Below, piece by piece: positions 1 to 6,910 of a DNA stretch of 9,218 bases (its first letter is position 1; each line of letters opens with the position of its first letter). Both the position numbers and the translations under genes were made by a program. The stretch covers positions 1-9,218 of the forward strand of contig CAMCTQ010000041.1 of the NCBI GenBank assembly GCA_945878545.1. The letters are read 5' to 3'. The notes under the pieces were generated by a model that was not told the origin of the DNA, ran no database searches, and saw only the letters and a program-made list of their open reading frames with translations. The stretch comes from Rickettsia typhi (GTDB lineage: Bacteria; Pseudomonadota; Alphaproteobacteria; Rickettsiales; Rickettsiaceae).

Positions 1-258
1 GTTGTTATTTGGTAATTTAACTGTTTGAACGATTTTAGCCAACACTCCAATCTTAAATAAATCGTTTGTAGTTGGATCTTCGACGTTTTGTTTTTTTTGA
101 GTAGTTAAAAGAATGTGCTGCCCGTCTTCTATTTTTTTTGCAGACAGTAGCGCATTTAATGATTTTTCTCTACCAATAAAAACCGGAGCGATAGTACTAG
201 GAAAAATTATCACATCCCTAAGAGCTAGCAGTGGTAGAGTTCTCTTTTCCTTGTTCAT
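1..258 (-). CDS. lon: ATP-dependent protease Lon, N-terminal fragment (runs off left edge)
   Basis: Lon is a cytosolic hexameric AAA+ serine protease that degrades misfolded and selected regulatory proteins. Reading the minus strand from the ATG at 258-256 gives 86 codons open to the window edge. The product starts MNKEKRTLPLLALRDVIIFP and continues with PVFIGREKSLNAL, an ILLTTQKK strand, an acidic DP..NDLFKIGVLAKI segment and VKLPNN. This is the characteristic start of the Lon substrate-binding (LAN/PUA-like) domain. The ATPase Walker motifs and the Ser-Lys protease dyad lie outside the window. An AAGGA at 273-269 sits 10 nt before the ATG and supports this start. The gene is divergent from the dehydratase at 407. 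Nothing in the visible part looks damaged; the truncation is only the window edge. Confidence 0.93.
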   Translation of the reverse strand, partial: MNKEKRTLPLLALRDVIIFPSTIAPVFIGREKSLNALLSAKKIEDGQHILLTTQKKQNVEDPTTNDLFKIGVLAKIVQTVKLPNNN

Positions 259-271
259 TCTTTTCTTATCC

Positions 272-314
272 TTGATAAAATTATGTATATTTAATAGATT
301 ATAAGCTATATAAT
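272..314 (+). promoter_or_regulatory. candidate promoter for the dehydratase
   Basis: On the plus strand TTGATA (272-277) is followed after 17 nt by TAGATT (295-300), and a perfect TATAAT occurs at 309-314 without a good -35. Either would transcribe toward the dehydratase start at 407, leaving a leader of roughly 85-100 nt. These signals overlap the lon promoter candidates on the other strand, so the two genes may compete for polymerase. Consensus matching only. Confidence 0.3.
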
Positions 315-335
315 AGCAAGACTTAACAAAATCAA
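298..335 (-). promoter_or_regulatory. candidate lon promoter in the divergent lon/dehydratase spacer
   Basis: On the minus strand a perfect TATAAT lies at 303-298, about 40 nt before the lon ATG, but its 17-nt-spaced -35 (TTAAGT) is poor. An overlapping alternative is TTGATT (335-330), 17 nt, TATATA (312-307). Both would give a short leader for lon. The spacer is so AT-rich that chance matches are likely. Confidence 0.35.
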
Positions 336-406
336 GTATTAGTCCGCCAATTTTATGGTAGCACTTATTTGAATAAAATGTAAAAACTAAAAATAGGACT
401 AACGCA

Positions 407-1399
407 GTGCAAACTCCAGATATGGTTGCAAAAGCCTACACAAGAATTAGTAATCACATACATAACACCCCTCTTTTATATTCTGAAACCTTAAATAAAA
501 TGATAGGGAGTGACGTCTATTTCAAAATGGATGCTATGCAAAAGACAGGATCTTTTAAACTACGAGGCGTACTTAATCACCTTTTAGCCTTGGGCGAAGA
601 TGGCAAAATTCCTAATAAAATTGTTGCTTACAGCACAGGTAACCACGCTCTTGCAATGTCTCATGCAGCTAAATTATTTGGAATTCACGCGCGTGTTTAT
701 TTACCACAAAATGTTTCTCCTATAAAAAAAAGAATCGCTAAATACTATGGAGCAGAAGTGATGGAAGTCAAAACGCGCGCTGAGGCTGAAGAGTTATCAC
801 AAAGAGATGGTAAGAATGGTTTTTATTATTTGCACCCTTCTGATGATGATCAAACGATTGCAGGAGCCGGCACTATGTGTTATGAAGCTTTAATAGAAAT
901 GAAAGAACGTAATATTGGCATTCCAGATGCAATATTTGCTTCATGTGGAGGAGGAGGCTTGCTTGCAGGAACTTATCTTGCTAAAGAGTTATTATCTCCT
1001 TCTTCAAAGGTAATAGGAGCAGAACCTGAAGTTGCTAATGATGCTTATAGATCATTACAATCAGGAAAGATTAGTCGCTTTCAAGAGTCCCCGAGCACTA
1101 TAGCTGACGGTCTTCGTGCCCTTTCAATATGCGAAAGAACATTTGATTATTTAAAAAAATTAAATGGATTTTATACTTGCAGTGAGGCATCAATTTATTA
1201 TTGGACAGCTTGGCTTATGCAAACAATGAAAGTAACTTGTGAACCATCCGCAGCTATTAGTATGGCAGCCGCATATGATTGGCTGAAAGAAGATAATCAT
1301 AAGAAAACGATTCTTGTACTTGTATCAGGTGGCAACGTTGATCCTAGCCTTTATCTAGATTTATGGAATCAAGACCGTCTAGCAGAACTACCTAAATAA
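407..1399 (+). CDS. PLP-dependent threonine/serine dehydratase family protein (fold-type II)
   Basis: The family eliminates water and ammonia from L-threonine or L-serine to give 2-oxobutyrate or pyruvate; close relatives are serine racemase and threo-3-hydroxyaspartate ammonia-lyase. Visible family landmarks in order: QKTGSFKLRG (residues 45-54) with the PLP Schiff-base lysine at K51; STGNH (76-80), the loop that holds the substrate/cofactor; HPSDDDQTIAGAGT (143-156); the glycine-rich phosphate-binding loop CGGGGLLAG (180-188); CEPSAA (279-284 region); and SGGNVD near the C-terminus (307-312). At 330 aa it has only the catalytic domain and no ACT-type regulatory domain, like catabolic TdcB or serine racemase rather than biosynthetic IlvA. 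The start is GTG at 407, chosen because AGGA at 395-398 lies 8 nt upstream; an in-frame ATG at 422 is the alternative. Catalytic residues look intact, so the enzyme is probably active. Exact substrate cannot be read from sequence. It is transcribed away from lon and is followed by the giant repeat gene on the same strand. Confidence 0.9.
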   Translation: MQTPDMVAKAYTRISNHIHNTPLLYSETLNKMIGSDVYFKMDAMQKTGSFKLRGVLNHLLALGEDGKIPNKIVAYSTGNHALAMSHAAKLFGIHARVYLPQNVSPIKKRIAKYYGAEVMEVKTRAEAEELSQRDGKNGFYYLHPSDDDQTIAGAGTMCYEALIEMKERNIGIPDAIFASCGGGGLLAGTYLAKELLSPSSKVIGAEPEVANDAYRSLQSGKISRFQESPSTIADGLRALSICERTFDYLKKLNGFYTCSEASIYYWTAWLMQTMKVTCEPSAAISMAAAYDWLKEDNHKKTILVLVSGGNVDPSLYLDLWNQDRLAELPK

Positions 1400-1414
1400 T
1401 TGATTGTAAAAATA

Positions 1415-1439
1415 GCATATCCTGTTAATTAACATATGC
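1415..1439 (+). other. inverted repeat after the dehydratase gene, possible weak terminator
   Basis: GCATAT (1415-1420) and ATATGC (1434-1439) are perfect 6-nt complementary arms around a 13-nt loop that itself contains the palindrome GTTAATTAAC (1424-1433). It begins 15 nt after the dehydratase stop. The downstream tract is A-rich and then mixed A/T with no clean T-run, so it is a poor intrinsic terminator. It may be an RNA processing or protein-binding site, or chance in AT-rich DNA. Confidence 0.3.
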
Positions 1440-1459
1440 GTTAAAAATTTATTTATTAT
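1429..1459 (+). promoter_or_regulatory. candidate promoter for the giant repeat-protein gene
   Basis: TTAACA (1429-1434) matches five of six -35 bases. It is followed by TTTATT (1452-1457, 17-nt spacer) or the better TATTAT (1454-1459, 19-nt spacer). Transcription would start near 1466, giving a leader of about 50 nt that contains the inverted repeat at 1476-1500. Read-through from the dehydratase is the alternative. Consensus matching only. Confidence 0.3.
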
Positions 1460-1475
1460 TAAATAAGCAACCTAA

Positions 1476-1500
1476 GTATTACCATAAATGATAGTAATAC
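1476..1500 (+). promoter_or_regulatory. 7-bp inverted repeat just upstream of the giant gene; possible operator or leader hairpin
   Basis: GTATTAC (1476-1482) and GTAATAC (1494-1500) are perfectly complementary arms separated by 11 nt. The second arm ends 15 nt before the ATG at 1516. Centre-to-centre arm spacing of 18 nt is too wide for one helical turn but compatible with a dimeric regulator, or the element could fold as an RNA hairpin in the leader. The gene has no evident Shine-Dalgarno between this element and the ATG, so a role in translation control is possible. Confidence 0.3.
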
Positions 1501-1515
1501 ATTAGATTACAACTT

Positions 1516-4500
1516 ATGCCTACTATTTCAGAGATTCAAAAAAAAATCGATGGGACAACTGAAAAATTAGAAACCCTTCGCAAAGATCTAAAAAAAAATG
1601 CAGATGAAATCATTGAGCTACAGAAGAAAGGTAAAGATACTGCAAAACTAAGCAAAGCAAAAGTAAAAATAAATTTAAAAATTGCCAAGATCCAAGGTAA
1701 TCAATCTGAATTACGCGATGATTTAGAAGTGAGATCGGAAAAAGTCAATAAGCAAATTGCTGAATTAAGCGCGTTAATATCAGCAGCAGAGAAAAATCCC
1801 AGTAATAAACAAACTAAAGCTCAATTAGCTAATTGGAACCAAGAACTCCGCTCTTACGAAATAGAAAAACAGAGCTATGTAAAACTGGAAAAAAACAAAG
1901 AAGCCACCCGAGAAGAAATTTATAGCACTGAAAAAAGGAAATTATACAGTGTTGTACATGATTTTTTAGGTAGTCAGAAAGATTTAGAAGGATTGCTATT
2001 AGGCATGCTACCAAAAGAAGGCGCTAAAAAGGAAACTGGCATCAGCACCTTCAGCGCCGTCACTGGAGGCATTGGATTTGCTCTATCTAACTTTGGAACT
2101 GTTGTAAACGCAGCTACTTCAGCGGGGTTTCTTCAAGCCGAAATTGATAAAACATCTAGGGTTTTAAGCGGAGAAATGGCGCTAGACCCCAAAGACCCAC
2201 CATTTTTTTTACGATTATTACAAGACAAAGATACTGTAGATTTCTTTAGAAATCATCAACCACAATTACAGAATCTCCTTGGTAAAATTATTCCTTCAAT
2301 AGTACCAGTTGTGTTAACTGAGCTTGGTAAAGTTGATGCAATAAACCAAGAACTAAAAGCCAAGAAAAAAGAATTAGATGCTCTACCAGAAAAACAACAA
2401 AAATTAGAAGCCCTAAAAATTCAGAATAAGCAGACCCCTTCTGAAGCAACATCAAAAGCTATAGCAGTACTCGAGGCTGAGATTGAACCTCTGGTAAAGC
2501 TAAAACTTAGAGCACAAACGGCTAATGTTATCCAAGCCCTAAAAAAATCAGGTCTTGGGGCAGATTACGTAAATGAGAAAATATTACCCATTGTTCTTGT
2601 TCCACTTAAAGAATTACTTAGCACACCTGAGGGCACATTAGAGCTTGCTAATTTAGCTATCAAGTTAACCCAAACTACTGATGAACAAGAAAAAGCTATT
2701 ATCCTTAAAGATCTACTTAATAAAGTAGATCTTACTAAAATTTTAACTGCTAGTAGTCTTAGCACCTTTCTTACTCAGGAAAGTACTAAGATAGCTGAAG
2801 TTGTCAATACCAATTTGGCATTAGACGAGGATCTACAAAAACTTGCAAAGAAATACAACATAACTAAGGAATTAGTAGATGACGTACTTCCTAAGGTTTC
2901 AAAAATAGCAGGTTCGGTTTTAAGTAGCCCAGAAGATATGCAAAAAATCTTTGATTTATTAAAACCTGTTATACTAGATGATTCTGAACAAGCAATAAAA
3001 ATTGCGACCACGTTAAAAGAAATTGAAAAACTAGATAAGGAAAGTGGTGCAAAAAAATTGAGTTTAGTAAAAGCGCTTCCAGACATTTTGTTAAAAGAAT
3101 CAACATTAAATTTAATGTTGGGCGAGCCTAATATACTGGGAAAACACAAAGAAATTATAGCAAAAACTCTTGCTTCCGAGCTTCCAACTATTTTTGAAGA
3201 TATGCGAGAAAGCGCAGAAAAGATAGCCAGTAAGTGCGATCCTTCTTTAGATAGAGCTGAAATCGTTAAAATTATAGCCCCACCACCTGCCTTATTACTA
3301 CAAAACGTTACAGCTGAATTTTATGAGCAAATACTTCCAGCGGGGCTTAGTTTAGTTGAGGCTGTTTTAACCAATGTGTCAACAGAACAAGTCCAAACTA
3401 TTAAAGCGGATTTAGATATTATCTTAAATGCCCCAAAAGAACCAACAGAAGCAGAAAAAGTTAAGCAAACCAAAGCATTGGATAATCTTATAACTAATGC
3501 CGTTTCGATAATGGGATCAGGCAAAGTAGGAGCTGTATTGTCGAAAGATCTAGCTGGTATATTTAAAAACGAGCTATTTCTAAAAGAACTACCGACTATT
3601 GTCCATAATGCCGTCGAAAATGTACCAAATCTCAAAGAGCAACTAGCAAAATTTGGCATTTCAGAGGCTTTAATACTAAGCACTTTACCTCTTATAACAA
3701 AAACAGCTTCAAAGGCACTTGAAAATTCACCAGAATTAATAAAAACTTACGTTCATTTTACAGAGTTTCAAAAATTAGGGGCAAAGCTTGCATCTGGCAA
3801 CCTATCTCCAGAAGAAATAATAGCTATCACTGCAAAACAGCAGGAAGCTTTATCTGCTATGTCTTCCGGTGTATCTAAAGTGTTTGAAGATATTAAGCCT
3901 TTACTAAGCAAGGATTTACCTCAATTGATACAAGATAACCAAGAAGCTATTACTTCAATGGCTGTAACAATGGTAAAACAAGAAGAGGTGGCAAAGTTAC
4001 TAACCCCTCTTGGTATTAATACTGAGTTTGTAGAAGAAATTATGCCTACAGCTGTTAATATTGTACAATCCGCACTTCCATTAGTTACAGATACCGTTTC
4101 GAAACTAGTAGCTAATAGCGAATCTATAGCTGCAGCTTATACAAATCTTGGAGAATTCCAAACATTAGGGACAAAGCTCGAATCTGGTAAACTATCTCCA
4201 GATGAAATAATAGCTATCACCGCAAAACAGCAGGAAGCTTTATCTGCTGCGTCTTCCGACATATCTAAAGTGTTTGAAGATATTAAGCCTTTACTAAGCA
4301 AGGATTTACCTCAATTGATACAAAATAACCAAGCAGCTATTACTTCAATGGCTGTAACTCTAGTAAAACAAGAAGAGATGGCAAAGTTACTAACCCCTCT
4401 TGGTATCAATGCCGAATTTATAGAAGAAATTACACCTACCGCCCTTAACATTGTACAATCTGTACTTCCATTGGTTACAGACGCTACTTCGAGACTGGCA

Positions 4501-5976
4501 GCTAATGGTGGGCCTGTGGCTGCAGCCTATACAAATCTTGGAGAGTTTCAGAAATTAAGTAGTGATCTTATATCAGGCAAGCTTTCTACTCAGCAAGAAA
4601 AAGAAACCATCCAAAAACAACAGAAAGTTCTGTCTGAAATGCTTGAACATGCTACTACAATAATTGACAAAGTAGTAGCGCCTGTAATAGGAGAGGATCT
4701 TCCTCAATTTATAAAAGATAACAAAGAAAATATAGCAAAATTAGTTGATGGAGTTATCAAGCAAGAAGCTGTGGCAAAAACCTTAGAAGATCTTGGCGTG
4801 TCTTCTAGCTTGGTTAAAGAAACTACTGATACAGCTATTGATCTCGTAGTACCTATGTTGCCATTGGTGTCTAAACTTGCCAGCAGTGCTATGAAGGACA
4901 AGGAGGGTCTACAATCAATTATAATGCAAGCTCAAAATGTAATGCAGGCTCCAAAAGAAGAACAAGAAAAACTTACATTAAAACTTGTAGGATCTATTTT
5001 AGAATTTAAAAATAAAAATCCTGAGATTGGGCAACTGATTGACAAAGAAATTCCAAAACTTTTGGCAGAGCATTCAGAAAAACTTGGCAGCGTTGTCAAT
5101 CAATTCTTAAATCAAACAAAAATTGGCAAGAATTTAAGAATAAAAGGCGAAGAGATAGTAAAAATAGTTGGTAGCAAAATGCCACAATTAACTGAGGCAG
5201 CGGAATTATATACTACAAAACAATATGGTAAACTAATTCCAAAGGCCTTGGGAATCTTATTTGATAAAGAAGTTCTTAAATTAGTTACCACTAGTGCTTT
5301 AGATGTAATAAAATTTAAGATTCAAGAAAAGTTACTAATTGACTCAGACCGAAGACATAGAGCTGGAAAAGATGTAGATAATATTTTAAACAATGTCTCA
5401 ACTACAACCGATAGATCCGCTGAAAACAGACAAGATTTAGGGGCGTTATTAAAAAACAAAGCTGATGCTCTAAACAGCGGTACTACCAAATACTCTTTAA
5501 CAAATAAAGATATGCATGGTTTGCATTTTAAGCAAGAGCAGAAGCTTGATAATTTCATAATTGATGGTTTTAACTTTACAAAAACACGCTTTGAAAAATT
5601 ATCTTTCGAGAATAGTAAAATATCCAATTGTTCTTTCAAAAACGTAGAGTTTAAGGAAGTGGTGAGTTTTAAAGACGCAACAATTGATGTAGAATCACTA
5701 AAAACTCTAATACCAACAATTGAGAAGCATAATAAAAAACACCCGGAAAAACGCATAACCCTTGATGGAGCCACAATAGTTGGGGATTTAGGAAAGCTCA
5801 GTTTAGATAACGTGGTAGATAAAGGTGCAAAGGTTATACCTAAAAAAACTATCGAATTATCCAGTGCAATTGAACAAATTAAAGACGCATTGAGCAAGCA
5901 TACTGTTAAAACATCAACCAGCAAAGAGACTCATCCAACAAAAAAACCTACCATCTCTACTACTATTAACAGGTGA
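1516..5976 (+). CDS. giant coiled-coil / helical-repeat / pentapeptide-like protein of unknown function (1486 aa)
   Basis: I do not recognise the family. Layout: residues 1 to about 150 are highly charged, Lys/Glu/Leu-rich and heptad-like, a probable coiled coil. Residues 175-205 are a Gly/Ala/Ser-rich hydrophobic patch (TFSAVTGGIGFALSNF) that could touch a membrane. About 240-370 holds another charged helical stretch. Roughly 372-1250 is an array of about seven related helical modules starting near 372, 473, 624, 750, 880, 1010 and 1138, each with an LP..I strand-like point, an LG(I/V) turn and a LPLV segment. Residues about 1336-1391 carry pentapeptide-like quintets (FNFTK TRFEK LSFEN SKISN). 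The last 26 residues are Ser/Thr/Lys-rich and basic. There is no classic N-terminal signal peptide. The start has no clear Shine-Dalgarno but begins the coiled coil cleanly. The reading frame is intact over 4.4 kb, so it is under selection to stay open. A secreted (type IV) effector or intracellular scaffold is an inference from size, modular repeats and the polar basic tail. The gene ends at the terminator at 6008. Confidence 0.9.
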   Translation: MPTISEIQKKIDGTTEKLETLRKDLKKNADEIIELQKKGKDTAKLSKAKVKINLKIAKIQGNQSELRDDLEVRSEKVNKQIAELSALISAAEKNPSNKQTKAQLANWNQELRSYEIEKQSYVKLEKNKEATREEIYSTEKRKLYSVVHDFLGSQKDLEGLLLGMLPKEGAKKETGISTFSAVTGGIGFALSNFGTVVNAATSAGFLQAEIDKTSRVLSGEMALDPKDPPFFLRLLQDKDTVDFFRNHQPQLQNLLGKIIPSIVPVVLTELGKVDAINQELKAKKKELDALPEKQQKLEALKIQNKQTPSEATSKAIAVLEAEIEPLVKLKLRAQTANVIQALKKSGLGADYVNEKILPIVLVPLKELLSTPEGTLELANLAIKLTQTTDEQEKAIILKDLLNKVDLTKILTASSLSTFLTQESTKIAEVVNTNLALDEDLQKLAKKYNITKELVDDVLPKVSKIAGSVLSSPEDMQKIFDLLKPVILDDSEQAIKIATTLKEIEKLDKESGAKKLSLVKALPDILLKESTLNLMLGEPNILGKHKEIIAKTLASELPTIFEDMRESAEKIASKCDPSLDRAEIVKIIAPPPALLLQNVTAEFYEQILPAGLSLVEAVLTNVSTEQVQTIKADLDIILNAPKEPTEAEKVKQTKALDNLITNAVSIMGSGKVGAVLSKDLAGIFKNELFLKELPTIVHNAVENVPNLKEQLAKFGISEALILSTLPLITKTASKALENSPELIKTYVHFTEFQKLGAKLASGNLSPEEIIAITAKQQEALSAMSSGVSKVFEDIKPLLSKDLPQLIQDNQEAITSMAVTMVKQEEVAKLLTPLGINTEFVEEIMPTAVNIVQSALPLVTDTVSKLVANSESIAAAYTNLGEFQTLGTKLESGKLSPDEIIAITAKQQEALSAASSDISKVFEDIKPLLSKDLPQLIQNNQAAITSMAVTLVKQEEMAKLLTPLGINAEFIEEITPTALNIVQSVLPLVTDATSRLAANGGPVAAAYTNLGEFQKLSSDLISGKLSTQQEKETIQKQQKVLSEMLEHATTIIDKVVAPVIGEDLPQFIKDNKENIAKLVDGVIKQEAVAKTLEDLGVSSSLVKETTDTAIDLVVPMLPLVSKLASSAMKDKEGLQSIIMQAQNVMQAPKEEQEKLTLKLVGSILEFKNKNPEIGQLIDKEIPKLLAEHSEKLGSVVNQFLNQTKIGKNLRIKGEEIVKIVGSKMPQLTEAAELYTTKQYGKLIPKALGILFDKEVLKLVTTSALDVIKFKIQEKLLIDSDRRHRAGKDVDNILNNVSTTTDRSAENRQDLGALLKNKADALNSGTTKYSLTNKDMHGLHFKQEQKLDNFIIDGFNFTKTRFEKLSFENSKISNCSFKNVEFKEVVSFKDATIDVESLKTLIPTIEKHNKKHPEKRITLDGATIVGDLGKLSLDNVVDKGAKVIPKKTIELSSAIEQIKDALSKHTVKTSTSKETHPTKKPTISTTINR
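3763..4926 (+). repeat. in-frame tandem repeat, three clear ~390-nt units within the giant gene
   Basis: Unit A begins at 3763, B at 4153 and C at 4543, each offset by exactly 390 nt (130 codons). A and B are very similar and share an identical 62-nt block (3872-3933 and 4262-4323). C is clearly homologous but diverged, keeping AAAYTNLGEFQKL at its boundary, DLPQFI, an LGV turn and MLPLV. Its DLP motif is shifted by one codon, showing a small insertion. More diverged units lie on both sides: residues about 624-749 before A and 1138-1250 after C. The gradient suggests old duplication across the array and recent duplication or gene conversion in the A/B centre. Confidence 0.9.
5521..5688 (+). 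other. pentapeptide-like repeat segment at the C-terminus of the giant protein
   Basis: Residues 1336-1391 contain successive quintets with a bulky hydrophobic centre, clearest from residue 1352: FNFTK, TRFEK, LSFEN, SKISN, CSFKN, VEFKE. This fits the pentapeptide-repeat pattern, in which the central Phe/Leu packs inside a right-handed quadrilateral beta-helix. Six clean quintets plus degenerate flanks make only one to two coils, so it may be a small cap or binding surface after the helical array rather than a full DNA-mimic rod. Confidence 0.65.
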
Positions 5977-6007
5977 TTGCTTAAAGTTTATAAATCAGCA
6001 AAAATTC

Positions 6008-6035
6008 ATCCTATTAGTTATTTAGTAGGATTTTT
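6008..6035 (+). terminator. intrinsic terminator of the giant gene, overlapping the convergent surA-like stop
   Basis: ATCCTATTA (6008-6016) pairs with TAGTAGGAT (6023-6031) with one G-U pair, leaving a short loop, and is followed by a T-run (6031-6035). It starts 31 nt after the giant gene's stop. On the minus strand the same hairpin is followed after GA by a run of five T (6006-6001 region), so it may work in both directions. The TAA stop of the convergent surA-like gene (6016-6014) lies inside the left arm. Confidence 0.75.
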
Positions 6036-6901
6036 ATATACGCTCTTGATTTTAGATCTTTAAAAAATTTGGCAGCCTTTTTAGACATTTTATTATTCGA
6101 TAAAAAGGTTTTTACTTTATTAATATCATCGCCTGAAACAGATACCTTTTTAGTACAAACAAAGGCTAGCTTGAACTTATTATCTTCCTGATAAATATTA
6201 CTAGAACTATTTTCCTTTGTATCTAAAACAACAGATTTTGTTTTATCTTCTAAATCCTTTAATTTACAATCAAGTTTTTCAGCACTTGCAAAATTAGCAT
6301 ATAATTTTTCTTCTACCTTATCACAACTAGATAGCTGTTTCTTGAGTTTTTCCATTTGTTTTAAGGTCTTATTTTCTGAATCAAATGAAGTAAACATCCA
6401 GGCTGTAATATCAAAATCATCGTAACCACTGTTAATCACAGCTACGTCGAGTTCTTTTGGGCTAACAGAAACTGAATTAGAAAGTAAGTTAATAATATTA
6501 TACTTCACTAATTCGCTTTTTATTTGTTTCTTAAAACTATCTATACTTACGCCTAATTCTCTCATGTATTGTAATAAATATCCTTTAGGCATTTTATTTC
6601 TTTGCTCAATAATGGATATCGCATTATCAATTTCTGCTTTTGATATTTTGCCACCAACCTTTTCTGCATGCTGATTTAATAGCTCCTCTTCAATAAGAAT
6701 ATTTAATATATCTTTGCTTAGCTGAGCATCAACTTGTGGATTTGAATTATCTATTTTATTGAGTGCAATAGCCATTTTCTTTCTTGCGTTAAACTCATAC
6801 ATTGTAATTGGTTTATCATTTACTATAGCAACTATATCTTGTCGCTCGGCAAGAACGTTCAACGAAACTAGCAATAGAATTGTACTAATTAAATATTTCA
6901 T
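6014..6901 (-). CDS. SurA-type periplasmic chaperone with degenerate parvulin domain
   Basis: SurA escorts unfolded outer-membrane beta-barrel proteins across the periplasm to the BAM complex. The 295-aa product starts with a signal peptide (MKYLISTILLLVSLNVLA, cleavage likely after residue 18). A SurA_N-type domain follows: IVAIVNDKPITMYEF (23-37), then helices with ILIEEELLNQHAEKVG (68-83), a KISKAEIDNAI segment and an SFKKQIKSEL segment near 122-131. Residues about 148-290 occupy the place of one parvulin domain and end with the family-like LKSRAYIKI, but I cannot find the usual parvulin signatures, so prolyl-isomerase activity is doubtful. E. coli SurA is longer with two parvulin domains. 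The ATG at 6901 lies 9 nt after the lptD stop, with only a weak GTGAG-like ribosome site overlapping that stop, indicating co-transcription and probable translational coupling. A general SurA_N/PpiC family chaperone is the cautious name. Confidence 0.8.
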   Translation of the reverse strand: MKYLISTILLLVSLNVLAERQDIVAIVNDKPITMYEFNARKKMAIALNKIDNSNPQVDAQLSKDILNILIEEELLNQHAEKVGGKISKAEIDNAISIIEQRNKMPKGYLLQYMRELGVSIDSFKKQIKSELVKYNIINLLSNSVSVSPKELDVAVINSGYDDFDITAWMFTSFDSENKTLKQMEKLKKQLSSCDKVEEKLYANFASAEKLDCKLKDLEDKTKSVVLDTKENSSSNIYQEDNKFKLAFVCTKKVSVSGDDINKVKTFLSNNKMSKKAAKFFKDLKSRAYIKILLNN

Positions 6902-6910
6902 AAATTAATC

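Noticed and set aside
113..304. 63-aa open frame on the plus strand
   Set aside because: It is antisense to the unmistakable Lon N-terminus on the minus strand.
1449..1466. TTATTTA/TAAATAA inverted repeat with a 4-nt loop
   Set aside because: Stem is made only of A-T pairs in very AT-rich DNA; a chance match is likely and no T-run follows.
2775..3683. Two open frames of 124 and 120 aa on the minus strand
   Set aside because: Both lie wholly inside the clearly coding repeat gene and have Ser/Phe-rich shadow composition without recognisable domains.
5322..5924. 200-aa open frame on the minus strand inside the giant gene
   Set aside because: Antisense shadow: Ser/Leu/Phe/Val-rich composition is what reverse translation of Lys/Glu/Asp/Asn-rich coding gives, and no ribosome site or family motif is present.
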